Counted from the first letter of the stretch, positions 1 to 8,418 are shown. The stretch: DNA of 64,000 bases from CAVTTH01 sp963737545 (GCA_963737545.1 CAVTTH010000001.1:705454-769453); one strand, 5' to 3'. Made by a program: numbers and translations. The notes: a model not told the origin generated them from the sequence alone.

Positions 1-497
1 ACGCGATAGTGATTGAGGCCGAATGGCACTCTAATTACCCTTTGGTACTGGAGCTGGAAGCAGAGCGCGCAACTCAGAAACTGCGACCTCCGTCACGGGT
101 ATTCCTTGAGCAGGCACATTTTGCGATCGCTCTGCGGAAGACGCTTCTCGAACGAAAGATCACCCACGTGCATGCGACCAGCTCCCGGGTTTTGTTGTGC
201 GCACTCATGCTCCGCAAGCTGCTAGGCGTGACGGTTAGCGCAGCGATCGAACACGAACCGGTTCTTTCGCAGAGGCACTTGCAAAGCGCGCTCGACGAAT
301 GTGTTGGTGGACGAAGCAATAACAAGGAATTGCTTGCCCGGAGAGCCACGTTTCTTTTTGATGCGACAATCGAAACGCCTTCGGTGAACGACATCGGACG
401 CTGGCTCGTGAAAAAGGCCACGATCGATTGGGCTGGAGGCACCGCCTTCTGGAAAGAATGGTCAGAACTTCTGGCCGGGTGGGGAAAGAGAGATTGA
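1..497 (+). CDS. C-terminal part of an unidentified, possibly glycosyltransferase-like protein (cut by window edge)
   Basis: The reading frame is open from the first base, so the N-terminus lies outside the window; the GTG at 9 is only the first start-like codon. About 165 residues are visible. A stretch reading HVHATSSRVLLCALMLRKLL near residues 54-73, followed by a V/A-rich strand and 'IEHEP', resembles the H-x-H / helix / strand pattern in the N-terminal half of GT-B glycosyltransferases, but the match is weak. The stop codon overlaps the TTG start of rmlA by 4 bases (TTGA), so the two are probably co-transcribed and coupled. A role in surface sugar assembly is inferred only from that neighbour. 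Confidence 0.45.
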   Translation, partial: AIVIEAEWHSNYPLVLELEAERATQKLRPPSRVFLEQAHFAIALRKTLLERKITHVHATSSRVLLCALMLRKLLGVTVSAAIEHEPVLSQRHLQSALDECVGGRSNNKELLARRATFLFDATIETPSVNDIGRWLVKKATIDWAGGTAFWKEWSELLAGWGKRD

Positions 498-1375
498 ACA
501 AGAAAGCCATTATCCTCGCCGGCGGTGCCGGGACCCGGCTTTATCCGCTGACGAAGATCGTCTGCAAACAACTGCTGCCAATCTACGACAAGCCGATGAT
601 TTGCTATCCGCTCGCCACACTGATGCTGGGCGGTCTTCGCGATATCCTTATTATCTCGACGTCGAAAGATTTGCCGATGTTGAAGGATTTTCTCGGCGAC
701 GGTTCACAACTCGGCATCAATCTTTCCTATGCGGAACAACCGAAACCGGAGGGAATCGCCCAGGCATTTCTGATCGGCGCTGATTTCATCGGCGACGCCG
801 GAGCGTCCCTCATTCTGGGGGACAATATCTTCTACGGCAAACTGGACTTTTTTCGCGAAGCGCTCGCCATCGAACGCGGCGCCTGCATCTTCGGCTATCA
901 GGTACGCGACCCTGAGCGATACGGCGTGGTTGAATTCGATGAGGCGGGACGCGCGATCAGTCTGGAGGAGAAACCGAGGAAACCCAGGAGTCAGTTTGCT
1001 GTTCCCGGCCTCTATGTCTATGACGAACGCGTCGTCGATCTTTGCAGATCGCTTCGTCCATCAAGTCGCGGGGAGTTAGAGATTACCGATCTGAATTTGG
1101 TCTACCTCGCAAAGAACGAGCTTCAGGTCCGCGTTTTGAGTCGGGGGATGGCTTGGTTGGATACTGGAACGCAAACAAGTCTGTTGGAAGCGGGGAATTA
1201 CATCGCCACGATCGAGCACCGGCAGGGCCTCAAGGTGGCGTGTCTGGAGGAAGTCGCCTTGCGAATGGGTTTCATTGATTCGAATCAACTCGAAACGCTT
1301 ATCGACCGCCTTCCGAAGGGCGAGTACAGCGACTATCTGCGGCTCGTCTGCAGCGAAGGGCCTGCGGCGCCATAG
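494..1375 (+). CDS. rmlA: Glucose-1-phosphate thymidylyltransferase
   Basis: Makes dTDP-glucose from glucose-1-phosphate and dTTP, the first step of the dTDP-L-rhamnose pathway, in the cytoplasm. The 293-residue length fits the RmlA/RfbA family. The N-terminal nucleotide-binding loop GGAGTRLYPLT lies at residues 10-20, followed by KQLLPIYDKPMI, the LGDNIFYG metal/nucleotide motif near residue 108, and a late WLDTGT. The TTG start at 494 was chosen because a purine-rich GGGGAAAGAG lies just upstream and it overlaps the previous stop (TTGA). A longer in-frame start at 428 would add 22 residues not typical of the family. rmlB, rmlC and rmlD are not in this window. Confidence 0.93.
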   Translation: MNKKAIILAGGAGTRLYPLTKIVCKQLLPIYDKPMICYPLATLMLGGLRDILIISTSKDLPMLKDFLGDGSQLGINLSYAEQPKPEGIAQAFLIGADFIGDAGASLILGDNIFYGKLDFFREALAIERGACIFGYQVRDPERYGVVEFDEAGRAISLEEKPRKPRSQFAVPGLYVYDERVVDLCRSLRPSSRGELEITDLNLVYLAKNELQVRVLSRGMAWLDTGTQTSLLEAGNYIATIEHRQGLKVACLEEVALRMGFIDSNQLETLIDRLPKGEYSDYLRLVCSEGPAAP

Positions 1376-1534
1376 GTGGAAGCAGCTTTTGTGTGGCTGC
1401 ACCTTGGTTTCCCCGCCCTCGACCCTCGAAGCAATTGTTTGGACGGTTCTAGGCTGTTCACTCAACCAGAATCCAGGCTGGAAACTATGGAAATTATAGA
1501 TATCGGCACATGGATTGCTGATCTATGGAAGGTC

Positions 1535-2023
1535 ATGACTACCCAGAGCTGCCGGGAAAGGTTAAATCCCACGCGCGCGGCCTTTACCATCGCGGAAGCA
1601 TTGGTGGCACTTGCCATCATCGGCATCGGAATTGCCTCGTTCATTGCCGGTATGAGCCAGCTAAACAAGGAAGCAAGCGACAGCCGAAATATCACCGGAG
1701 CAGGTGCCATCATCCAAAACCAGATCGATCTGATCTTGTCCGATGGCCCATTTAATCCTCAAAAAACGAACGCCGATGGATCTCCTCAGATTCCGCCCGA
1801 ATTGGTGCTCGGAACACATATTACGAATAACGTTGCCATCTATCAGGAACCCACTACTGGCATTATCGTTTCCGGCACGTTGACCACTACGGTATCCGAC
1901 ATAAGTCAATGGGTCGCCGGAGTGCAATTGCCAATGTACCAGGCCACGGTCTCGGTGAGCTACCTTTACAAAGGGCGCACGTACACAGCGACGAGATGCA
2001 CCCTGCGCGCTTCGGACATATGA
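1535..2023 (+). CDS. Type IV prepilin-like minor pseudopilin (PilV/GspI-type)
   Basis: A short basic leader (16 residues) is followed by A|FTIAEALVALAIIGIG, the class III signal of type IV pilins and type II secretion pseudopilins: hydrophobic helix, Phe at +1 and Glu at +5 (residue 21). The expected processing enzyme is a PilD-type prepilin peptidase, which is not in the window. The remaining 140 residues are a Thr/Val-rich globular domain with no clear family. In-frame ATG at 1487 would lengthen the leader by 16 residues; 1535 was preferred because GGAAGG lies upstream and leader length is normal. The stop overlaps the next start (ATGA), so it forms an operon with the two following pilin-like genes. 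Confidence 0.75.
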   Translation: MTTQSCRERLNPTRAAFTIAEALVALAIIGIGIASFIAGMSQLNKEASDSRNITGAGAIIQNQIDLILSDGPFNPQKTNADGSPQIPPELVLGTHITNNVAIYQEPTTGIIVSGTLTTTVSDISQWVAGVQLPMYQATVSVSYLYKGRTYTATRCTLRASDI

Positions 2024-2838
2024 GATGGCCCAATCGCACCCGCGACATGGAAGGCATGTCGCTGATGGAGTTAACCGTCGCGCTCGCTTTGGTGGGTGTG
2101 TTCGGCCTCGCGGTTTATTCCCTCCTCAATGTTGGAATGATCTTGGGAGCAAAGAATACTGCGGTGAATACCGCGCACCAACAGGCGCGGACCGCCATGT
2201 TGCAAATGGTCCAAGACCTCCATTCCGCGATCTCTTTGCCGGCGCTAACGGATGAAAATGGGGTCCCCCTTGTTAACCCTGCTCCCAACACGCCCGCCGC
2301 CGGTATCTCGTTTCAGTTATGGTCGGCCGGGCCCTATCGCATCTGCGCCGATTCCGCAGTTTCCTCTCCTACAGTAGACATTCAGACATCCAACGGGGCA
2401 ACGGCGCCTGTCGTAGGACAACGATTGATCGTCGAAACTCACCAGATCGAGGAGAACATTACGGCCGTAGGCAACCTCGGAAGCGGGAAGTATCGTCTTA
2501 CCCTTGCTAATCCTCTCACGGTGCCCATTTCCGGCACCGGATCTTACAACATCTGCTGCTTCATTGCAGACCGCTGCTCATACACAGTGAAGAACGGCGC
2601 TCTCCGCTGGGACGGTCCTACCACAAGAAAAGCATTCGCAATTCTCGGCAACGACATCATCAGCCCAACGCCGTTTAGCACCCCCAGCACTCCGGCTGGC
2701 GCGCTCTACTATCGCTTTGTCGCCGCGATCAACCTTTCCACCTCAGACAGTCATTACAGCAGGCGAGGATTCAAGTCAGCCAATATCCTCCTTAATGGCC
2801 AGGTGCCAATGCGCGCCCGGCTTACCACTTACCAATGA
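2020..2838 (+). CDS. Type IV prepilin-like minor pseudopilin (PilW/GspJ-type)
   Basis: The protein of 272 residues starts with a 12-residue leader ending in Gly, then MSLMELTVALALVGVFGL, with Glu at +5 (residue 17), a textbook prepilin cleavage and methylation signal. The C-terminal globular region has conserved-looking Cys residues (ICCFIADRC near residues 178-186) and no family I can name. The ATG at 2020 overlaps the upstream TGA and its own stop overlaps the next start (ATGA), so three genes are translationally coupled. Position and size suit the PilW or GspJ slot of a minor pilin set that primes pilus or pseudopilus assembly. Whether it serves a pilus or a type II secretion system cannot be told here. 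Confidence 0.75.
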   Translation: MRWPNRTRDMEGMSLMELTVALALVGVFGLAVYSLLNVGMILGAKNTAVNTAHQQARTAMLQMVQDLHSAISLPALTDENGVPLVNPAPNTPAAGISFQLWSAGPYRICADSAVSSPTVDIQTSNGATAPVVGQRLIVETHQIEENITAVGNLGSGKYRLTLANPLTVPISGTGSYNICCFIADRCSYTVKNGALRWDGPTTRKAFAILGNDIISPTPFSTPSTPAGALYYRFVAAINLSTSDSHYSRRGFKSANILLNGQVPMRARLTTYQ

Positions 2839-4658
2839 AATTTTTCACCAAAAGCAGGCAGGAGGGATCGGCCATTGTAGTCGTTCTTTCGGTTACAATC
2901 ACAGTCGCAATGATTGTGGCCGTAGCGATGGAGTACACATCAACCGTGCGGCGAAATGTTCATCGAAGCGAGGTGTTGCAATCCGCCGTCTCGGTCGGCG
3001 ACGGGGCACTGGAACATGCGTTTGCAAACTGGAGGGAAATTTGCCGGCAACAAACGAATGTCGCACCATCCACTAAAGATCTGGCGTCCGTTCCCTTGCC
3101 TGTGCAGGCTCAGTTCCCAACCGTCCAAGGCTTTACAGCCAGCTCTCAACCTGCCGACCTGACGCTTGCGCATCCTCCGACCGTCTCAAACTTCAAGATT
3201 CTGGCAGTCGATCCTCAGCTCAATCCCATGGGCGCCACCGCTACTCCAACGCCGGGGATAGGGAAATCCCAAAACAGCGCGACGTGGTATTATCTGGCAC
3301 AAGCGGATATCGCACTTCCTGTCTCAGTCTCAAACAGTAATATCGTTGCCAAGGTCCGGAGGGTCTTTCAAAAGGAACAACTCTCGCCGTGGAACTGGGC
3401 AATTTTCTATGTCGATCCACTGGAAATCCACCCGGGAGTGGATATGAACATCACCGGCTGGGTCCACACGAATTCCCTTCTCTACACGGGGCATAATTTA
3501 TTGCATTTCCTGAGCAAAGTGACTTACACGGGCGATTGGACGATTGGATTTGCACCAGGCGACGCACGTTCCCCGACTGGAAGTAGTCCCGAGACACCAA
3601 CGTCGCCCACTTACGTTGGCAGCCTTCCCCCGGCGTACGACGTCGCCCACCAGCCGTTCGGGCTTGATGCGACACGGATTTTTGATCCAACCGACGGCAA
3701 CCCAAACAACGATAGCTACCACGAACTGCTGGAACAGAGGACGGGCAGTCAGCCTGATCCGCTGGTGGATTCGACCGGCAAGTCGCAGCGCTACTACGAT
3801 CAGGCCGGGGTCAAAATCCTGGTCAACAGCGCCAGCAATTCTTTCACGATCAAAGATAGTGCTAACAATACTGTCGGTATTCATTCGCCGCTTTACATCA
3901 CGTTCAACGCCGCGCTAACGGCAACCCCACAAAGCAGCATTCAGGACAACCGGGAAGCCGCTTCCATTCGCCTCACAACCCTGGATATGGGAGTGGTTAG
4001 GGCAAAGATTAACGACGGCACACTCACTGGGTTCAACAGAATTATCTACGTCGCTGATACCAGTGCCAGCGCTACTGGCGGTACTCCCAAGCGCGGGATT
4101 CGAATAAAAAATGCCGCGGTCGTGCCTGTTGGCGGCCTCACCGTGGCCAGTCCGAATCCGGTTTATGTCCAGGGCGATTTCAACACTGGTGGGAACCCGC
4201 CTTCGAATTCTGGAGACCCGAGCCAGCCCCAGGTGACCGGCTATACGCGCCAGCCATGCGCGGTCGTGGCCGACGCCGTCAATATTCTTTCGAACGCCTG
4301 GAATGATGCGAATTCTTCGAATGGTCTCACAGGAACAAATGCACGCACCGCGAGTAATACCACGGTTAACGCTGCGATTGTCTCGGGCATTGTTCCCAGC
4401 GCAAATAACTACTACAGCGGCGGCGCCGAAAATTTCCCCCGTTTTCTGGAGAACTGGAGCGGTCGGACGTTCACCTATTACGGCTCAATGGTTGAATTAT
4501 ATCAAAGCCGGCAATCGATCGGCAGATGGGGCAGCGACAATGTCTACAATCCGCCGGCGCGCCAGTGGTTCTTCGACACGAATCTTCAAGTGAATACTCC
4601 TCCTGGAAGTTTGCTCGTTTACAGTTATGTCAAAGGTCGATGGTTTCTCGCCCAATAA
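2835..4658 (+). CDS. PilX/GspK-like minor pilin with large exported domain
   Basis: The N-terminus (MKFFTKSRQEGSAIVVVLSV) has a short basic leader, Gly at the cleavage point and a single hydrophobic helix, but no Glu at +5, as is usual for PilX and GspK proteins. At 607 residues it is far longer than typical PilX (about 200), with a big Asn/Ser/Thr/Pro-rich region that looks secreted. It is the third gene in a chain of 4-base overlaps. By analogy with PilX/PilY or GspK it could sit at the tip of a pilus or pseudopilus; the large domain may be an adhesin or substrate-binding module, but this is inference. Confidence 0.65.
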   Translation: MKFFTKSRQEGSAIVVVLSVTITVAMIVAVAMEYTSTVRRNVHRSEVLQSAVSVGDGALEHAFANWREICRQQTNVAPSTKDLASVPLPVQAQFPTVQGFTASSQPADLTLAHPPTVSNFKILAVDPQLNPMGATATPTPGIGKSQNSATWYYLAQADIALPVSVSNSNIVAKVRRVFQKEQLSPWNWAIFYVDPLEIHPGVDMNITGWVHTNSLLYTGHNLLHFLSKVTYTGDWTIGFAPGDARSPTGSSPETPTSPTYVGSLPPAYDVAHQPFGLDATRIFDPTDGNPNNDSYHELLEQRTGSQPDPLVDSTGKSQRYYDQAGVKILVNSASNSFTIKDSANNTVGIHSPLYITFNAALTATPQSSIQDNREAASIRLTTLDMGVVRAKINDGTLTGFNRIIYVADTSASATGGTPKRGIRIKNAAVVPVGGLTVASPNPVYVQGDFNTGGNPPSNSGDPSQPQVTGYTRQPCAVVADAVNILSNAWNDANSSNGLTGTNARTASNTTVNAAIVSGIVPSANNYYSGGAENFPRFLENWSGRTFTYYGSMVELYQSRQSIGRWGSDNVYNPPARQWFFDTNLQVNTPPGSLLVYSYVKGRWFLAQ

Positions 4659-5263
4659 CAGAGCAACCCTTGCGGTGCGGCTGGCTCTGTAACCTGCTGG
4701 CCATTTCGTGCCTTCTCCTGATTCCGGTCGCGCCTACCCGGGCGGATCTTAATTTCGTCCCGCAACGGGAAGAATTTTCGCTGGACGGTGTGAAAATGTG
4801 GCACCTGGCATTCGAAACGGGTTTGAACGACAAGGCGACTTATCGGCCTCCTGAAGGCTGGCTCTACTCCGGCAGCGCCGACCAATTGGATTTGCAACCG
4901 AAGGGAAGGAACCAGGCGCAGGCCACCATTACAAAGATTCCGCTCAAGGAATCCACTCCTTTGGACGAAAAGGGTCGAAAGAAATTGGCTGAGGAAGCGC
5001 TCAAGTCCCTGCCTTCTGGCAGCGAGCACCAAAAGATCGAATCGGAGGAAACAAACGCCCTTAGGATCTCGGGAAACGATACCTATCTTCTGCAGCTCAC
5101 ATACACCTTCTACGGCGAGAAATTCAAACGTTACTCCCTCTTTCTTAATCTCAAGCAGTTTCAGCTACGCTTCCAACTCACCTGCCGCGAAAGCGACTAT
5201 TCGGAACTTTCCAAAGCCTTCCAAGCAAGTCTCTACTCCTGGCAGCATCTTCCCAATCGGTGA
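4640..5263 (+). CDS. Secreted protein of unknown function downstream of pilin genes
   Basis: The protein has 207 residues with a signal peptide: MVSRPITEQPLRCG, hydrophobic core NLLAISCLLLIPVAP, cleavage near TRA|DLNF. The mature part is mixed alpha/beta with no motif I recognise. The ATG at 4640 overlaps the end of the PilX-like gene by 19 bases and is preceded by AAAGG. The nominal longer frame from 4526 would cover the upstream gene and bury the signal peptide. Its overlap with the prepilin genes suggests it belongs to the same envelope function. Confidence 0.6.
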   Translation: MVSRPITEQPLRCGWLCNLLAISCLLLIPVAPTRADLNFVPQREEFSLDGVKMWHLAFETGLNDKATYRPPEGWLYSGSADQLDLQPKGRNQAQATITKIPLKESTPLDEKGRKKLAEEALKSLPSGSEHQKIESEETNALRISGNDTYLLQLTYTFYGEKFKRYSLFLNLKQFQLRFQLTCRESDYSELSKAFQASLYSWQHLPNR

Positions 5264-5372
5264 CGGGCTAGAAACTCGATTGGCTTGGCGGTTCGCGACT
5301 TCACCTGCCTCACCGGCCGGCAGCCTGATTCTTCTTTTGGCCGCTTCCAAGTTTTCCTAGATTTCAGGTCGC

Positions 5373-5891
5373 ATGCTGAAGCTTCTCCTGCTCATCGCGC
5401 TGGCCGCCGTCTTGATCGTGTTCGCGGTCTGGATGCATCGCCATTCACAGTCACTCACTGCTGGAACAAAAGCGGACCGCATCGTCGTGGAAAAGGCCGC
5501 GCGAACGCTGACCCTGTTTCAGGGGATGACACCGTTGAAGGTCTATCGCGTCGCTCTTGGCCGCGAACCGGTGGGACCAAAACGCGAAGAAGGCGATCAT
5601 CGGACTCCGGAAGGCTCCTACACGATCGATCGGCGGAAATCGGACAGCGATTTCCATCTCGCTCTGCACATTTCGTATCCGAATAAGGAAGACGTTGCCC
5701 AGGCTTCCGCGCGCCGCGTTTCACCCGGAAGCGACATTATGATTCACGGCCTGCCGAATGGCTACGGCTGGATCGGGGCGCTGCATCGGCGAAAAGATTG
5801 GACCGACGGCTGCGTCGCTGTGACCAACCAGGAGATCGAAGAAATTTGGCGGATTGTTGCCGATGGCACGACGATCGAAATTCGACCTTGA
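5373..5891 (+). CDS. L,D-transpeptidase (YkuD family), membrane-anchored
   Basis: This 172-residue protein has an N-terminal hydrophobic helix (residues 3-20) and a YkuD domain over residues 35-172. The catalytic signature is present: His125 in IMIHGLPNGY and Cys147 in DWTDGCVAV, matching the HG...[S/T]xGC pattern. Such enzymes make 3-3 crosslinks in peptidoglycan or attach proteins to it in the periplasm. The EGDHRTPEGSY segment at 72-83 is also typical of the family. A second, lipoprotein-type L,D-transpeptidase lies at 42.8 kb. It ends where a serpin-like remnant begins. Confidence 0.85.
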   Translation: MLKLLLLIALAAVLIVFAVWMHRHSQSLTAGTKADRIVVEKAARTLTLFQGMTPLKVYRVALGREPVGPKREEGDHRTPEGSYTIDRRKSDSDFHLALHISYPNKEDVAQASARRVSPGSDIMIHGLPNGYGWIGALHRRKDWTDGCVAVTNQEIEEIWRIVADGTTIEIRP

Positions 5892-5892
5892 G

Positions 5893-6054
5893 CGAGAATT
5901 TTTCAGCCCGCATAATTTGGCGACAGCGAACATGACCGCGATGATTCCGGATGAACCGCTCGAAGTGAAAATCGATCGCCCATTCTTTTGCGCCATCGAG
6001 CATGTCTCACGCAGCGCACGCCTTTTCATCTGCCGCGTAACGGACCCGCGCTGA
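5893..6054 (+). pseudogene. Remnant of a serpin C-terminus
   Basis: The frame reading ATANMTAMIPDEPLEVKIDR then PFFCAIEHVSRSARLFICRV-TDPR matches the end of serpins: the reactive-centre tail, then DRPF-x-F-x-I-x-H, then ILF-x-G-RV-x-DP. Only about 50 residues survive, and the upstream part of the same frame runs through the L,D-transpeptidase gene. There is no room for the ~330 residues of a serpin body, so this is a decayed fragment rather than a gene. An ATG at 5932 could give a 41-residue peptide, but nothing supports its expression. The assignment rests on motif recognition only. Confidence 0.5.
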
Positions 6055-6055
6055 G

Positions 6056-6559
6056 ATGGACTTCTCGACCATTGCCAACCTCATCAACGCCGTAGCGGTA
6101 ACCGCCGGCGTGATCTTCGCGGCGACGCAAATCAAGGATTATCGCCGGCAGCGCCGGCGCGATGCAATGCTCGAGCTCGTCCGCTCATTTCAAAGCCCGC
6201 CGTTTACCCGCGCGCTCCATCGCATCAACTCGCTGCCAGATGGAGCCGAGCGACAAAAGATTCATGAAGTTCTCGGCCCAGAAGGCGAAGATGACGTCTT
6301 TATGGTCGGCCTCACCTGGGAAAGTCTCGGCGTCCTCGCGTTTCGCGGTGAGGTCACGCTCGATCTCATGGCCGATTTCTTCAGCGGCGCCATCGTCATT
6401 TCGTGGCGCAAGCTGCACGTTTTCGTCGAGGAGGACCGTCGCTCGTTAAACCGGGAGACGGTCTGGGAATGGTTCCAGTGGTTGGCCGAGCGGATGATCG
6501 AACGCGAAAAGAAAACGCCTCGCACGCCAGCTCATATCGCCCATCGCGATTGGAAATGA
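6056..6559 (+). CDS. Small membrane-anchored protein, DUF4760-like
   Basis: The protein has 167 residues. An N-terminal hydrophobic helix (residues 5-25, IANLINAVAVTAGVIFAATQI) is followed by a basic QIKDYRRQRRRDAMLELV stretch and a helical cytoplasmic domain ending in WFQWLAERM. The layout (one TM, then 'R..a.l~lv~~~~s~~f~~a~~~i') recalls DUF4760 proteins of unknown function. The ATG lies directly after the serpin remnant's stop. A palindromic repeat follows at 6574. No function can be assigned. Confidence 0.6.
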   Translation: MDFSTIANLINAVAVTAGVIFAATQIKDYRRQRRRDAMLELVRSFQSPPFTRALHRINSLPDGAERQKIHEVLGPEGEDDVFMVGLTWESLGVLAFRGEVTLDLMADFFSGAIVISWRKLHVFVEEDRRSLNRETVWEWFQWLAERMIEREKKTPRTPAHIAHRDWK

Positions 6560-6573
6560 GTTGCGCTTTCTGA

Positions 6574-6604
6574 TGTAGCTGCCGCTGTCCTCAGCGGCAG
6601 AGCC
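6574..6604. repeat. Palindromic repeat, family B copy 1
   Basis: TGTAGCTGCCGC-TGTCCTCA-GCGGCAGAGCC forms a short hairpin (CTGCCGC/GCGGCAG). A near-identical copy is at 39475-39505 and a diverged one at 62282-62303. It lies between the DUF4760-like gene and the peroxiredoxin gene. Confidence 0.75.
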
Positions 6605-6718
6605 ATCGCGCGCGCGGTCAAACCCTCCGCCGCCACAAATCTGCCTGATCATCTTAGGCCTTTTGATCCAAGGAAATCGCTGATAGCGTCTTCAAAACGA
6701 AAGATTGGAACCACAAAA

Positions 6719-7249
6719 ATGAACAAGATCACAATGGCTCTACTCGGAGCACTCGCCTGCTCGGCGTTTGCCGCGAACGAAACGGAAAAACAACCAGCCG
6801 CCGGATCACCCGCGCCTGAATTCAGTTTGGTGAGCGGCGACGGAAGTTCGGTCAGCTTGAAGGATTATCGCGACAAATGGGTCGTCCTTTATTTTTATCC
6901 CAAGGATTTCACGAGCGGCTGCACGCTGGAGGCAAAAAACTTCCAGCGCGACCTTGCGAAATACGAGCAAGACGGCGCCGTGATTCTCGGCGTAAGCGTC
7001 GATTCCGCGCAGTCGCACAAGGATTTCTGCGCCAAGGAAGGGCTCAACTTCAAGCTCCTGGCCGATCCGGATGCAAAAGTCTCCGCCCTTTACGGATCGA
7101 CCATGGAATACAAAGGTGCGACGATGGCTGCCCGCAATACCTTCATCATTAATCCGAAGGGCGAAATCGCGAAGGTCTTCGTCGGCGTGAAGCCGGCCGA
7201 TCACAGCGATGAAGTGCTCAAGGCCTTGGCGGAATTGAAAAAGGGTTAA
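6719..7249 (+). CDS. Exported peroxiredoxin (Bcp/PrxQ-like)
   Basis: The protein has 176 residues with a signal peptide (MNKITMALLGALACSAFA). The AhpC/TSA fold is clear: PAPEFSLVSGDGSSVSLKDY near residue 31, VVLYFYPKDFTSGCTLEAKNF with peroxidatic Cys68, and conserved Arg139 in AARNTFIINP. It reduces peroxides, here in the periplasm. PrxQ enzymes usually carry the resolving Cys five residues after the first; that position is Lys here. The only other mature-chain Cys is Cys104. So it is a one-Cys or atypical two-Cys enzyme. The start fits the signal peptide well. Confidence 0.88.
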   Translation: MNKITMALLGALACSAFAANETEKQPAAGSPAPEFSLVSGDGSSVSLKDYRDKWVVLYFYPKDFTSGCTLEAKNFQRDLAKYEQDGAVILGVSVDSAQSHKDFCAKEGLNFKLLADPDAKVSALYGSTMEYKGATMAARNTFIINPKGEIAKVFVGVKPADHSDEVLKALAELKKG

Positions 7250-7281
7250 CGCTTTTCAAATCGCTTCTGCAAAAGGCGAGG

Positions 7282-7566
7282 ATGTCTTCGATCACACTAA
7301 AGGATCTCCAACGGATTCCCGGGATTGGACCGAGCCTCGCACGGGATTTGGTTGATCTGGGTATCCGCGGAGTCACGTCACTCCGTCGCCGTAGTCCGGA
7401 GCGACTTTACGATCGACTTTGCAAACTCCGTGGTCAGCGTCAGGACAAATGCGTTCTCTATGTTTTTCGGTGCGCCGTCTATTTTGCCACTGAGCAAAGC
7501 CACGACTCTGAACTCCTCAAGTGGTGGAACTGGAAAGACCAAAAGCCCGCTGATCGGGCAATGTAA
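7282..7566 (+). CDS. Cdd1 family helix-hairpin-helix protein
   Basis: At 94 residues this matches the small 'pathogenicity locus' (Cdd1) family. The N-terminal helix-hairpin-helix reads LQRIPGIGPSLARDLVDLGI (residues 9-28), followed by the family's RLYDRLCKLRGQRQDKCVLY, FRCAVYFA and LLKWWNWKD blocks. HhH motifs bind DNA non-specifically; the cellular role of the family is unknown. It lies 32 bases after the peroxiredoxin gene and 15 before the zinc-ribbon gene, so the three may be co-transcribed. Confidence 0.85.
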   Translation: MSSITLKDLQRIPGIGPSLARDLVDLGIRGVTSLRRRSPERLYDRLCKLRGQRQDKCVLYVFRCAVYFATEQSHDSELLKWWNWKDQKPADRAM

Positions 7567-7581
7567 CTGACCACACCACCT

Positions 7582-7863
7582 ATGAAAAAAGCCAGTAAGA
7601 ATTGTCAAAGTTGCGGCATGCCGCTGAAGCGGGACGAGCAGGGAGGCGGGACCAATGCCGACGGTTCCAAAAGCCTGATGTATTGCAGTCACTGTTACCA
7701 GAAAGGCGCGTTCGTTTTTCCGAATATCACTGTCGAAGAAATGCAGGCCCTGGTGAAGGACAAGGTCGTAGAATTTGGTATTCCACGATTCCTCGCAGGC
7801 ATGTTTAGCGGGGGCATTCCGAAGTTGAACCGTTGGCGGGCATCCCCAGCGAATCATTCGTGA
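7582..7863 (+). CDS. Small zinc-ribbon protein
   Basis: The protein has 93 residues. CQSCGMPL (residues 8-15) and YCSHCYQKG near residue 34 give the four Cys of the putative zinc-ribbon family found in small bacterial proteins (PF12674-type). The rest is a short helical tail (ITVEEMQALVKDKVVEFG) ending in PKLNRW, which is also usual for that family. No enzymatic role is known. It probably forms a unit with the preceding Cdd1 gene. Confidence 0.8.
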   Translation: MKKASKNCQSCGMPLKRDEQGGGTNADGSKSLMYCSHCYQKGAFVFPNITVEEMQALVKDKVVEFGIPRFLAGMFSGGIPKLNRWRASPANHS

Positions 7864-7924
7864 TCGCACTAGTCCGCCAAGCAGGCCGTTGTCCGCGACC
7901 GAGCTGAATCTCGTTAGGCCTGAT

Positions 7925-8377
7925 ATGCGTACGCTTTTTCCCATCACCTTGATCGTTGCGCTCAGCGTCACGCGAATTGCGCTGGCGACCGAGGCGCCCC
8001 GAAAAGCGCCGGACGTCGAGTTTCTGCTCGGCTTTCTCGCCGGAGATTATCGCCTCATTGGTCAGGCACCGGATTCGGGAGCCACATATTCAGGACGGGT
8101 CACTCTGCGCGCGCGCCGCGGCGCGTTTGAGGTCATTCGCACGGTGGCTAGGGTCAGCACGCAAGGGACTGCGGCAATCGAGACATCGGGTGAAGGTAAC
8201 GCGGTTCTGAGAATGCGCTTTGCCTCAGCGGGAATTTCTTATGAGGCGACCTATCTCTGGCGTTCCGACCTGGACAATTTCCCGAGACTCACCGGATACC
8301 TGTATCGAGCGGAGGGGCGAACGAAGTCGCCTGGTCTTGAGGCACTGTTTCACGTTCCGCCCACGCCCAAAAAATGA
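7925..8377 (+). CDS. Secreted protein of unknown function
   Basis: The protein has 150 residues with an N-terminal signal sequence (MRTLFPITLIVALSVTRIALA, cleavage near ALA|TEAP). The mature part is a beta-rich domain with FLLGFLAGDYRLIGQ and a run of alternating hydrophobic residues, possibly a lipocalin-like barrel. No family is recognised. ATG 7925 was chosen over an in-frame start at 7889 because it begins the signal peptide. A copy of the over-represented word TCGTTAGGC lies just upstream (7911). Confidence 0.6.
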   Translation: MRTLFPITLIVALSVTRIALATEAPRKAPDVEFLLGFLAGDYRLIGQAPDSGATYSGRVTLRARRGAFEVIRTVARVSTQGTAAIETSGEGNAVLRMRFASAGISYEATYLWRSDLDNFPRLTGYLYRAEGRTKSPGLEALFHVPPTPKK

Positions 8378-8418
8378 GGTCGGTGGGTCGATTGCCACGC
8401 GAAGGGCTTGAAATTCCA

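Noticed and set aside
1376..1534. Extension of the first prepilin gene to GTG 1376
   Set aside because: It would give a leader of nearly 70 residues before the prepilin cleavage site, far beyond normal, and begins right after the rmlA stop.
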